Assembly (NCBI GenBank): GCA_933228895.1
Contig: OW121852.1
Span: 103,747,544 to 103,811,543 of the forward strand
Direction: 5' to 3'
Source: Platycnemis pennipes
Lineage: Eukaryota > Arthropoda > Insecta > Odonata > Platycnemididae
Length of the DNA: 64,000 bases
Position numbers and translations under genes: made by a program. The notes under the pieces are model-generated. The model saw only the letters and a program-made list of their open reading frames with translations. It was not told the DNA's origin and did not search any database. This document shows positions 1 through 12,500 of this stretch, piece after piece. The number at the start of each line of letters is the position of its first letter. Position 1 is the stretch's first letter.

Positions 1-3000
1 CTCTTTGGGTGCTACTTTGGCACAAGAAAGCAACCGCTTGAATTCTTCTCTATGGTGATTTTTTCTTGATACGCAAAAAGCATTTGACCTGAGTAAATCG
101 TCGGGAAATGCTTGGAACAACTAATTATGTTGTATATAGCATACTACTTGTTGCAATCCGTATTTTTCTCGCATTCAAGATTTGTCATCGCGTGTTCCCA
201 AGCGATATTGTCGCTGGCGATTACTGGCTTCTAATGCAGAACTGCGATAATTTTTTGGCAGAAGTGAATGATCCTGAAGTGAAAGATGAAAAAAATTGGT
301 TCGTTGCATCCTCGGCGGATAATTGGAAAGGGGGCTATGCCACTTGTTTTACTTTCAGTCACTCGTGGCAAACACATTTACTTCGCAAACTCTTGGGTAT
401 TTAATCGAACTTTGTCTTCATATTGTATTTATCAAGAATCATTGATTAGAATGAGTGAAATAATCTATTGATCTTTTCTGTTTGAATAGAAATAAATTAC
501 GCTGCTTTTCCGATATGTTTAATTGAGTTTTATGGGCTGTTTATGTTTTTGTTTCCGCTTTCCACTCACTTCATGCCCATCGATGATGATTAGACATCCA
601 ATAAATTATTTCAATAAATAAATACGCTTCCATATTGCTATAGAGCTGTATTTTCCGTAATGAGTCATTAGATTTCCTTCTATGTCACCAGTATTGTGTA
701 GTCATTTTAATCTGAGGTCGTGCATACCAAGGTTGTTCCCTTACTCCATCAGTTATCAACTCAGAGGCTGGCTAAGCTCGCAGGTGGACCTCACCGTGTA
801 CTAATGACGATTATGCTTGATATTAAATTTAATATTTCAACATTCGGGATAGGGGAGCATGCTGATGTTCTTTGGACACCGATTACTCGCAGTGCGCTGA
901 TCTGAGGAAATCTAAAATATTTAAGGTGGTGTCGTTTGAGACCATACTTGAACTCGGTAGTCGCTGTTCACCTCACATCGCTCTAACTAATGGCTCGCCA
1001 CACAGCCAAATATATTCTCAGTAGAGCGAAATAAGTCGTTGAAATCCCGAGGAAGGTGCAATCAGGAAGGTTAGTCGTGCTCAAGACGGTTGTACGCCTT
1101 ATAAAAATGGCCGCGAAGCTTAAAGAGCCTCCCTTATGCCGTTGCTGTTGTCCGGATGTTCCCTCCGTTTTCGCGAGGGAAACGTATAACGGTCTGATCG
1201 TACATTCTCAGGGAATGGCATTATTGGAGAGGGGACTGTATTTTTTTTCCAAGCCAGCCGTCGTTTGAGGTAAGACATGCTCTCCATGTCCGTCCACACC
1301 GTTAACAGGGGAGGGAGCGGAGGACGACAGTGCAGTGATGCCGTCTTAAGCCCATGTCATTCCAGGAAATCCACATTCTGGGAATGCGTGCGTGGTCGCT
1401 TGGTCTCGAGTGAGTCGGTGCGTGCGGTGGAAAAGGCGGACCGCAGTTTTCTTCTCCCTGCTGATGAATAGCTGAATCGAAGATAGTGATTTCACGGCTC
1501 TCGTTTCATTTTGATTGATCTCTCAAGCATTTTATGGAGCTTCAATCGTGCCAAAACGAAAATGACGGTGTTCACGAGAAATTGGAATTTAAGGCTGAAT
1601 TGCTAGTTGCTTAAAACTGATAATGTCCAAGATGGTGTGGTAAGGAGCTGTATAGCCTATACTTTAGCAACTACTATCGTGTGAGTAATTATTTGCCATT
1701 ATATATAGTGGATTATACGGAGGTTGTCATCATTATGAAATCGACATTACAGTTTCACTATCATCAATATTAAGATATGCATCATAAATATGTATTTTTA
1801 CAGCAACAAATAACAGTTGAAAAAGAAATGAGAAATACATATACGTATAATTATTCCGTTGCAAATGATTTTTTTTGTAATAGAAGCCTATTGAATAGGC
1901 ATGGAAAATGAAAATTATATTTAAAAGTGGGGGTCAGTTGAGGAATTCGAATCTTATTTATGAGCAGAGGCTGCTTAATCAGCATCATAGTTCTCAAAAT
2001 ATGGAAATTCTACCTGTATTTGTTTAGTTTTCATTTCAGGCTACTAATAAAACAATTTACGGAAAGTTACGTTTCCGTACATGAAAATTTTTGTCATGTT
2101 TTCCACGCATTCAACTCGAACTTTCCATTTACTCCAGACTGTGTCCTTTCCAAAACGTGCAAAGCATCTTTCCTTGGAACACACGTGCCGTGAGCACAAT
2201 GGCTCTGGGACCGTTTCTGAAGACCAATCGCGTGAACGGAAAACAGTATTTTCTTTTTTTACTTAATTCTTTTATTGCATCCTCATCGCTTCTTTCATTA
2301 TGGTTTCTTTTACGAGCATTATAGATATATGGACCCATCTCCGATTTTTACATTTTATTTTCGCCAAGACAAGCGCAGTCTCTACATAACGGATTTTTCG
2401 GAATGCTTCCTAGAAGGACGAAATTGCCTCGCTCGCATTTCGCTTCCTAATCGTCGACCCCTTCGTGATAGCCCTTCATTTCAAAAAAGTCGCCTGCCTT
2501 CCGTCTGTGTCCAACACGAGCAATTCGCTTCCCTCTGATTTTTCTATAAGAATGGGCGGTCGCCGAATTAATTTTCCCAAACATACGTATAAATTATGTA
2601 CCTATGCCATTAACTGCTTGAGCCTTGGTTTTTTTTCCTCAAGTCCAAGTTCCCACGAAACGTTCGTGTGAAGCATTTTTGCCTTACTTGGGAGTAAGAC
2701 TGAAGGAATCCGATCAATCCTTAGGGCTCGTCCATCAAAAACTTGGAAGCAATATTTGGCTGAGCTCGCGACAGTTTGGAGGTCATATCTATGTCAGATA
2801 GCAAGTAAATTCCTGGTATTAACTATCCAATTCTGAGTTATTGATCTCCATTGCTTGGGTTGGTATTCAGGTCGGTAACGTGTCAATATGGTAACCCAAG
2901 GACGGGAGCTAAAATCCCATGTGTCGATGTATTCTTAGGAACGGGCTTAGACTTGGCTTAGACTGTGTGTTGTTAATTTAAACAGTTGAAGCCATTTAAA

Positions 3001-3386
3001 ACATGATTCTATTACCTATTAACTTTATCTGTCGGGGTACTTTATAACCTCATTCTAATACGCCATAATTTTATCAATTGGACCACCTTTACATTGCAAT
3101 CTAATCTCACTAATTATTTGAAGCAGAATGCACGTTCTTGATATAAGATCTTCTCCGAGAAAAATTTATTTTTATGTTAAATCTCCAATGGGCGCATTTT
3201 GTTCAGCTCTAATTTAGTCTCATTACTACTTTTTTTCTTTGGTTAGTCATTCGCGAAACTGCCATATTACTATGACACCCTTAAAAATGGAGGAGCCGAT
3301 GAATGAAGCCTTCATTGAGATTTAATTTTCTTGCTCACTCGAGCATCAAACCGGTGATATTCATTGTGTTTTCTTACCTGTTACAG
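1..3386. other. Upstream region, no coding gene recognised
   Basis: AT-rich DNA with only short chance reading frames. A GC-richer patch at about 1050-1470 contains a good splice donor (GAG then GTAAGA, junction after 1269). It could be the 3' edge of a non-coding first exon of the ZP gene, whose next exon starts at 3387. This is inference only; no TATA or initiator motif was convincing. Confidence 0.3.
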
Positions 3387-3511
3387 CAAGGAGAGGAACG
3401 AGGGACATGACGTCACATGACAGAGAGCGGGTCAAGATGAGGCGGAACCACAGTGCTCTCTCAACGGCGGTCACTCCGTTCGCAGTTATGTTATTCTCGT
3501 CCACGCTAGCG
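3387..3511 (+). CDS. Exon with 5' leader and first 25 codons (signal peptide start)
   Basis: A pyrimidine-rich acceptor ends in AG at 3385-3386, so a non-coding exon must lie further upstream. The start codon is 3437-3439, with A at position -3. It opens 25 codons that end exactly at a GT donor (GTGAGA from 3512), leaving phase 0, which matches the next exon. The peptide has an Arg-Arg start and a hydrophobic run (residues 12-25) that continues across the junction into VVLGAVGAA, forming one signal peptide. The coding part is 3437-3511. The exon is too short to be found by length alone; hydrophobicity, phase and splice sites together support it. No transcript evidence is available here. Confidence 0.72.
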
Positions 3512-6500
3512 GTGAGACATAAAAAACTCTGAATTTTAGCTTTTTATTGTTATAGGATAATGGTGATTGTTATGCTTGACACCTAAGTTGATTGCCCAGC
3601 CTTGTGATGCAAATGTACGAACGGGTTTGTCCCTTTTCATTTTGGACGGGTGTGTTTTGTAATGGGAGATATTAACCTCTCATAAAGGCCTGGCATGATA
3701 TTCAAATTCCAACGATTTTATTTCCGTGAATCTTGGAATGTCAGTGACGTGGGTAGGTCCCTCATCTCTTAACCTCACAGACCTTTCCATTCTCGTTCGC
3801 GTAAGACGTGACCCGAATGAATGATGATCGAATTTCGCGTTGGAGGGCATGACAAATTTGTTTTTTTTTTCCTCACAAAATATTTATTCCGCAGAGTTTT
3901 TGGGCTTATCCCAATTCTTTTTATATAACTTGCATAATCCAGGCGAAATCATTAAGAAATATTCCTGTTTGCATTTAATTCCAATTGCCAATATTTCCAT
4001 TGTTTGTAAGAGTATTCAGCAAAGAAATTACCGTATAAAAATTAAAATTACCTTTTCAGTCATGGCTCCTACTTTAATGAAACCTTAATTCCAAATCTCC
4101 AGTTTTCTTGCGGGATCGCACTTGATTTCGTTCATGATATCAGAGTATCTTAAAATATGTTGCATGCAGTTTTCATTGTTTTTTATAAATAGCTGATCTT
4201 AAAAACCAATAATGGATTATGCTAATTAATGTTTCTCTGGAGTTTTTCCGTGTTTAAATATGTTCTATATGATATTAACTAATTATAAAAATTAAATATG
4301 TTATTATGACTTCTAAAAACATTATAGGAAAAATATATGTTTCATTTCCTTTGCTTCAGTTGGAGACACATGTGCTTATTAATTATGCAAACGTATGAAT
4401 GCTGTCTGTTCAATTATTGGCTTAAATTCATGTGACTCTTGTCCATTCCAACCCACCTTACTTTGTCTTCAGAATAAATAATGTAAAAATTACCCTAGCT
4501 ACATATAATTTTGTCTTAGATAGTAATTACTCTTGGTATAAGAATTTAATCATGTAGAACAGTCTGCATTGCATTAATAAAGGTCAATCACTTTCTCAAG
4601 GTTCACTTGGTGATATTCCATCATAAGAGGAAAATGCAACTTTTACTTATACCACTAGATTTATTTAAAACCTCGACCCGGGTTTCGATGTGCTTTCACA
4701 TCATCTTCAGGTAAATTATGAGGGAAGCGCAAGCCTTATATAAAGGAAAATGTGTGGTGAGGGGGGGGGTTGTGGTTGAGGTGGAGAGAAATGATGTGAA
4801 ACCACATCAAAACCCGGGTCAAGTTTTTAAATAAATCAAGTGGTATAAGTAAAAGTTTCCTTTTCTTCCCCTTATTAATAAAGGTATTTCAAACCTAAAT
4901 ATATAGATAGATTGTAAATTTAGCGTTGGTGAATGTCATTTACAATTGTTATCTCTCAAAATGACGAATACTCCTTTTAAAATGAATGGCTTTGGCATTT
5001 CGTTTTTATTGCGATGTAGAAGGAAATGATGCTCTTTTTTGTCTTTAAAAATTACTCGTTTCCAGAATGATTACCGGTCAGAAAATTTGACAACCATAAA
5101 CAGTTTTTGGTTTATCAGTAATGTGAGAAGCATTAAGGATAATTATCCTAAATTTTTAGAAAAGGAGTATAAAATATAAATTCGTTGTAAAGATATCTAT
5201 CAACCTATAGAATATGATGGTAATGCACTTGCATCGTAACTAGTTCTAAGTTTTTTTTATATAAAGTTCATCTACCATGCAGAATTTAAGATCAGCTTCG
5301 ACTTTCAGACACTAATAGTTAAATGATTCTGTTATAAAATGAAAAATTTTTGTAATTCATGCTCAGTTGGTATCTTAACTCAAGGAAGTCGGTAAAAAGA
5401 AACGCTGTGGAAATTAGCAAAGTTGATTATTAAAAATCGGGTTCCCGATGCCACCCTGATATTTCACTTGTGAATTTGCATCGTCATTTCCTCACATTAC
5501 CCGCCTTCGCTATTTTCCTATGTGCTCTAAGTTTAACTTGTTTCAATCTCTGTAGAAAAACAATAGCTACACTATTAGTAAGAGTTCGCAGGGTGTTCAC
5601 ACCCACCTTTCAATCAGGGTGTTTTTCTGCAGTGTATTCTTTCATAAAGGATGTCTTTTTCTCTCTGTTACAAGAACTTTGACACACCATGATTGATGCA
5701 TTGAGTATACTTCCATGTTTTCATTTATTTCTTTTTTACTTTCTATAATCATATATTTTCGTGTATTCTTGACTTAAATTGTGATTGTGCCTGTCACAAC
5801 AATGATAACTTGTGTGTAAAGAGCATAAGATGGCATGAGGGACAGTTTTTTTCTCAATCTGGTCGCAATAAAGACGTTGAATTGATATTCGTTTGTAACC
5901 CTCAGGTGGTGCTGGGTGCTGTTGGTGCCGCTGGGGGTGGGGAACTATGGCCTGCCGAGAGACCCCCAGGGATGCCATCCATCCGATCCCTGGACGTGAT
6001 GTGCGGGAAAGAGCACATGGACGTCCGGATAGCCTTCTCCCACCCCTTCTCCGGCATCGTGTTCTCCAAGGGTCAGTACGGGGACCCGCGCTGCGTATAC
6101 GTGGCGCCCCTGGGGCGGGGCGGAGGAGCGGGGGCGGCCCGCCCCGGGCTCAGCCTGCACCCCGGCGCCGCCTTCCGCACCGGCCGGAAGGCCCAGGAGG
6201 AGGCCTTGAGGCCAGGGGTCGTGGTGGCCGAGGAGAGACACCGCCTCCGCGGCAGCCGATCCGGTTGGACCCCTGGGGAGGACTCCGCGGACAAGGGGCA
6301 ACTGGAGGCCCTGAACCAGGAGGCGGCTGAGGACCGCGTGGGCCTCGGCTTGGAGGAAGGCCGCGGGGTTGGAGGCCTGGGCGACGATGGAGGTCGGGTT
6401 TTCCGGTTCCGAATCGCGTATTCCCGATGCGGCACCCGTCCCGACCACCGGGGTCAGTTCTACGAGAACACTGTGGTGGTGCAGTACGACAGGGACCTGC

Positions 6501-9500
6501 TGGAGGTGTGGGACGAGGCCAAGAGGTTGAGGTGCGAGTGGTTTGATGACTACGAGAAGAAGACCGCCTCCAAACCGCCCATGGTCATCGCCGACTTGGA
6601 TGTTGTTCAGCTGGATTTCAGGGGTTGGTATCGTTCAGAATAGATCATCATGGGTGTTTTCAAGTCTGTTTCCGCACTAATAGGCGCTTCAGACCGGGAG
6701 GAAAGGCATAAGGATAGGAATGGAATAGAAGGGATGGGTTATCTGTTGTCAGGATAGATCGTACCCATATTCATATATATTTAACACCTTTCTTAACCAT
6801 TGTTGTTTCTTTAATATCCACACGATTATCGCAATTGAAATTGTTTTCCTTAAATCAGCAAATGATTGTGGTCATTTTTAGCGCTCATTATGGCAAAGAG
6901 TAAAATTCAAGGATCGTTATTCAGGAAAAATTTCATTCCTGAAAAATCATGGATATAAAATGTCCAAATCTAGATGTATAAGTAACGTACGACCTGGGCT
7001 TTTTTCATCAGGTTTATAGTAAGAAAAATTGAGTAATATGTGGGAGAATTCGTCTATGGGTTGTATTAAAAATTATGAAAGTACTGCAATTTTTGAATGG
7101 TTACTTTCCACTTTGATGCCTCAAGGAAATTATTTCAAATGTCAAAGTATTGTGAAATTAAAGCTGTAACCTTTAATTCCACACAAAAATTATTGACGAC
7201 GTAGGTTTTGACTTATCAGCCGGTCAGGGCGGGTTCCACACACCTTATGACCATACATATGTGAGCAGTTTTCTAATGCATGTACCGGTTGATGACTTCA
7301 TAAGCCAAAACCTAGGTCGTTTGTAAAGTTTGTGCCAAAATACAAGGTTACAGCTGTCATTTCACAATGTCAAGGAAATTCCACAAAGCTTTGCGTACAC
7401 AACCAAATGTTGAAATAGTTTGCTTCAAGAGTTAATGCCGCAGTTGCAGACTTGAAATATATGCAAGTGAATATTTGCAATAATTGCTCACGCTGGCATT
7501 ATTGGAGAAGGGAGGTCGTCTTTAAAAAATAGCTGATTGATAGTTCTTCTATGAAAAGATACTCGGATCTGCAAACTAGGCCCGAAGAAATATAATTAGC
7601 GTGATAGTTTACAATAGTTCTTTTCTATATCACGGTAAACTTTCTTCCTAAGGATGCCACGAAGGGGCCATATAGCTCAAAATTAGGTGAATCTGCATTC
7701 TTGGTGTACTTTAGTGTCGTTTGTACCCTAGTACATAAATATAACAGGTTAACAAACTTAAAACACTCATGCAATTAATGTAATGTATCAGTATAATATT
7801 TCTTTCACTCATCATATCACTAGCTATTTTCTGGTGTTAAAATATATAAAACTTTTTATTAAAATTAATACATGGGAAAAAAGACATTCACACAGATGTG
7901 CTACTAACAAAAGTTATTTGGTCACAAATGTGGGTATTAAACCGAAAAATTTATATTACCTTTTCTGTTTTGTTTGTGCTTTTTTTCTATTATTATGTGA
8001 ACTCAAAATGCCCATTGCAATTGCAAAACCTATCAGAGATAACTTACAAAGCGTATTGTTAGAATAATAATTCATTTAACCATAATTGTTTGCTGATTTA
8101 TATTCCATCTCCGCTCATTTAATGCTTAATAATTTTCACAGTAAAATTACATCGCACAGATTTAAATAAATGATTTCTAACCTAATCTCGGGCAACTGAT
8201 GTTATTTCCAAGAATCGTTGGAATATCGTTATGTGGAGAAAATCACGCACAAGTTTCTTCTCTGAAATGCTTATTATGAATTCAAATTGCATAAAGACCA
8301 GGAAGCATTTTTTGCACTCATGTTTAAAAAACCGATTCCGTTTACAGTAATGCATGCGTAAAAAAGTTAACCAAGCGCTTCTCCGGAACGCATCACAAAT
8401 AGAGCACGGAATATCTGTTTGACGTCGTGGTCATAGTTTTCGACGGGGACGAGCGGCGTTGTACATGGATACCTGGGCGCCTTGTTACAATTTTTCTCGT
8501 CGGGTCTCGTAGTCATCTCCCCTTTGGATCCTGCCTCTGTCTTACGGTGTTATCGGGGGCCCCAAATTGAGACCGCTAACTTGGCATGAATCTACAAATT
8601 TTTCAGAGGCGGCGTTGTCACATCTTTTGCTTAAAATTAGACGTTGTCAAATTTTCTGATAATTGCCAATATCGACCGCGCTCGAATCTCTGTGCTTCTT
8701 CTTTTATGGCCTTCGGATCCAAATGGTGGACGGCTCTCGCCTTCTTCTTCTTCCTGCTATCGCTATCTCTCATTCTCGGGCGATGAGTGTCTGATGTCCC
8801 GAGATACCGTTAAGCGCTAGCTTTTTGTTTGCCGCGAGGAAATAGGCCGCCGACGATGTGTATCAAGATTGTCTTCTCGCGAGGAGGGAAGAGATCTTGT
8901 GATGATTTGAATCGTTTGCGGGTGGATAACTTGTAATTGTTACTTGTCTTAAAGAAGCGGAGACATTTTACGCGTCTTCCCGGCAGTGTCCTCTTCAGCA
9001 CCGTATTGCATGGATACTTATAGGTCGAAGTGAAGGAATTCCATTCGTGTTCAGACGTTGGAATGCTGCCTAATTTTCGTTTCCAGTTCGGATTTGCGAG
9101 GTAGCATCGAGTAATTTCGCAGCCTATGGTGCGATTTTTCCATTGTGTCAATGAATAAAGCTGCCAGAAGTCAACAAAGTTGTTTGTTGACGTGGCTACC
9201 CTCAGTCATAAATACATATGCTGTGTGATGGCATCACATTTAGACTGTCTTCCGTTTCGATAATTTTTAACTAAAAATTATGATTGTAAACTACTTGATT
9301 TGTTGTATTTGTGTGTTGCGTGCCAATATCGGGTTATGCTGTATACCGACCGACGGTACAATATGAAGACGTAAGCGTAGTAATAAAAAGTAAAATATGT
9401 ACATACTTAAGTAAATAAAAAGTAAAATACAAAAAAAGTTAAGTAAAAGAAATTTTTAGTGGTAGTAGATAAATTATAAAATTTATGGATAAATACTTAA

Positions 9501-12500
9501 CGTTGCACGTAGTCCCTTTTAATAAATAATTTTAAACTATCCTTAAAATGATTTCTGCATTGAAATTATTCTCAAGAATATTTATAATGAAATGAACCCG
9601 GCAGAATATTCGTTCCAAAATGTCATTTAATATTATAATCATTTTTTGTGACCTTTGGGTTAAAGGAACTGTCCGTGAAAGATTCCCTCATAATTAAGAG
9701 CTTCCTTGAAGAGAATGTATTATCCACTAAAATATTCCATTTATATATTAAGATGGCAACTCCGACCTTCCATTTTGCCAATGAACTCTCTGTATGAAAG
9801 ATTTTTGTTTGAAACTGAAACTTCATTTATATGATCTTGTAATGCTTTCTACAACGTAGCAACGCTAATTTTCCGGTTCGGATGAAAAGGAACGTCTATA
9901 ATTGCCTACTCATCTCGTATTGAGTTGACGCCTCACTTATTTCATATCGCGCCCCATTTGTTTCAGTAGTATCTCTTAATAAGCTCGATGTGTCAGTTCT
10001 ATACCATGGCGTACTTTTGCAAGTTAGGGATCCGTTCACGCTTCGTTGATCTACCTTTCTTTGACCAAATGGTGATTACACACGGAATACCATTTAGCAT
10101 CCCATCGAAGTATATGTATTCGAAATGCTCAACTTATTTTGCTTCTAAATGAATGCACACTAGAACTGGAAACCATTCGATGGTATTAAAGTTTTCTAAC
10201 AAAATCATCATAGTCTTTTGTTCGTCGGCGACGTCTGGCAAATTTAATTTGATTGTAATCCTGTTTAATAATTGGATGGTCCAGTTCATTCAACTGAGTA
10301 ATATTCCAGTTCAGTGAGCGAAACATCCTTCCAAGAAGCATTCAAGTTCATACTCATTGATTACATATGCTGGAAATGAGATCACGAAATCGTGAAACTG
10401 AAACCTTTTCCTAATAGTATCACCACTTTTTATCGGGTTCAGCTCAACGTTCAGTTTTTCTAGCATCGCAATTGCATAGTTTTAGTCTCACTCATACAAA
10501 CCATTTTTCTTAGTCACACCAAGCTCTTTCAAGTTAACTCTGAAGACGAATACCTATGAGTGAGAAGCATATAGTTAATTAACTGAATATAACCTTGAAT
10601 GGAGGCTGGAATTATCTGCCAATAGTCTTACTTTAGATTATGCATAGCGTATAATCAATTATGAGAATTTGAGTGATTGAATTTGAGTTAAAAAATAGTA
10701 TGCATTAATGTTTTCTAGTACCATGCATTGCGCAAGTATATAATACTATCAGAATTTTTTGTGCTAATAAATATCAATTTTGTAAATTGTAGACCTCAAT
10801 TCACTTCAATTTCCTTGATTAAAATTAAATTAATTGAAAATATACAATGAAATTTTAAAATTGTGTGGCATGGACAATTAGAACGATATAAGGCTTATAG
10901 CAATAAATCTTCGAAAATTTCCGGCAAAGTGGAAGAGAATTAATATTTACGGAACACAAGATATTCATTTTCGAACTAATGTCTAATACGTTAGATGCAT
11001 CATTTAATTTGGAAAATGTTACCATCTAAATTACGTACAATCAGATAAAAAACTGCGTATCATTATTTAAATAAAATGGCTTGACTACTCTCACAGACTC
11101 GAGCCTTATCGCATTTCACTGAGTTGCTTCCTTTAATATGAAATAAAGTTATATTCGTATTAAAGTGTTTATGAATTACTCCGGTCCTATTACAAAGAAA
11201 ATTCTCTTCCTTTTTAAAATCAATATAAATCTTTCTGTTGTCATAAATGCCAAATGGGATGGGGTTTAACTATTTAAGTATTTGAATCGAACTGGTCCCT
11301 ATATTCCTTCGTAAGTCAGAGTTTTAACATCTGGTAGCCTTGCTTCGTCTTCACTTCGAGGGACTGAGAGACAAAAGAAACACACCGCGCTAGCCGGCGT
11401 GACACGGACATAGGTCTCCCATCGGATGACGTGAAGGCGGAGTAAATCACGGGATAAACAAACTGGGGAATGGGGAGGGGGGGGCAACTACCGCGAAAAA
11501 GTCCGCTGGATAACTAATTGACGTCTGCCAACTCTTCTTCCTCCCTCCCCCAAGTTCCCTCTCCTCACTTGCATATTCTCCCTGTGCTAATCTCAACCTC
11601 TCCTCATTTCCTTGCAGGTGACAACGTCGAGTGCTGGATGGAAGTGCAGCAGGGGAAAGGCCCGTGGGCGCCGCCCGTGTCAGGAATAGTCCCGCTCGGA
11701 ACGACGCTGACGCTCGTCATCGCCATCAACGACTTCACAGGTCCGTTAGCAGGCGGCGCTGGTGTCGCCAATGCTCGACAGAGACACATGTTCACACGTG
11801 CAGACACGGTCGCGTCACACATCAGTTTGTCGTTCTCTCTTTAAGGGCGAGGGTTTTGTCGGTTGTTTCCGCGCACACAAGCACGGATTTTCACTTAAAA
11901 ATGGAATTCCGAAGGGGGAAAGACCCTCGAAGCATGACCAACAAGCTCCCTAAATTGTCTAGTACATCAGGGTATTCTTTCATTAATGTTCGGTTGAGAT
12001 GGTTTAGTTGGGCTGTAATATTCTGCCTACGACCCTTTCTCTTTACCTTATGATGGTCTTATTAATTTCCGAATACTTCCTACTTCTCATTATTTTATCC
12101 AAACTGCTTTTTTTCACTGCCTTTTATTATTTTCTTCAATCAGCTGTCTTCCTTCTACTACGAGTGGTAGCATTTCCTAGTTTGTATTCCTTTTCATCCT
12201 CCTCCATCCCTCTTCTTCATTCTCCGTGCCCATAGGTGAAAAGTTGAGTCTGTTTTCATCATCTTTCCTTTAACCCAATGTTTTCACATCATGCAGTTCA
12301 CACTCCATGTTACACCTTAAATAGTTTTTTTATATTATATCGGTACATAAGAACTCATATTCACGTTAATCGTATCAGTAAAATCATAAATGTGGAGGAT
12401 ATGACTGCACAAATGGCAACACGGCCCTTCTAGTTTCCTACACAACTTGTGTTGCTACTTACGCGGCCTATGTAGTCATTTGGTTCATGTTTATTTTTCT

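Larger units (their letters stand above)
3512..5905 (+). other. Intron 1 of the ZP gene
   Basis: GT-AG intron of 2394 bp, phase 0, splitting the signal peptide. It is AT-rich and contains one mobile element, the foldback hammerhead unit at 4585-4873. I see nothing else in it. Confidence 0.7.
6624..11617 (+). other. Intron 2 of the ZP gene
   Basis: GT-AG intron of 4994 bp, phase 1. It holds the foldback unit at 7132-7369. About 8390-8830 is richer in CpG than its surroundings and about 11290-11510 is also GC-richer; neither gives a convincing exon. The reading frames here are short and show no family motif. Confidence 0.75.

Noticed and set aside
5945..6448. Minus-strand and other-frame reading frames over the ZP-N exon
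   Set aside because: Shadows of the real frame, which carries the conserved cysteines and ZP motifs.
8810..9151. 113-codon minus-strand frame in intron 2
   Set aside because: No domain, no splice context and a composition explained by the GC-richer patch.
11518..12053. 108- and 140-codon plus-strand frames around exon 3
   Set aside because: Only 11618-11740 is between good splice sites and carries ZP motifs; the extensions are intron read-through, and the 140-codon frame is out of frame with the exon.
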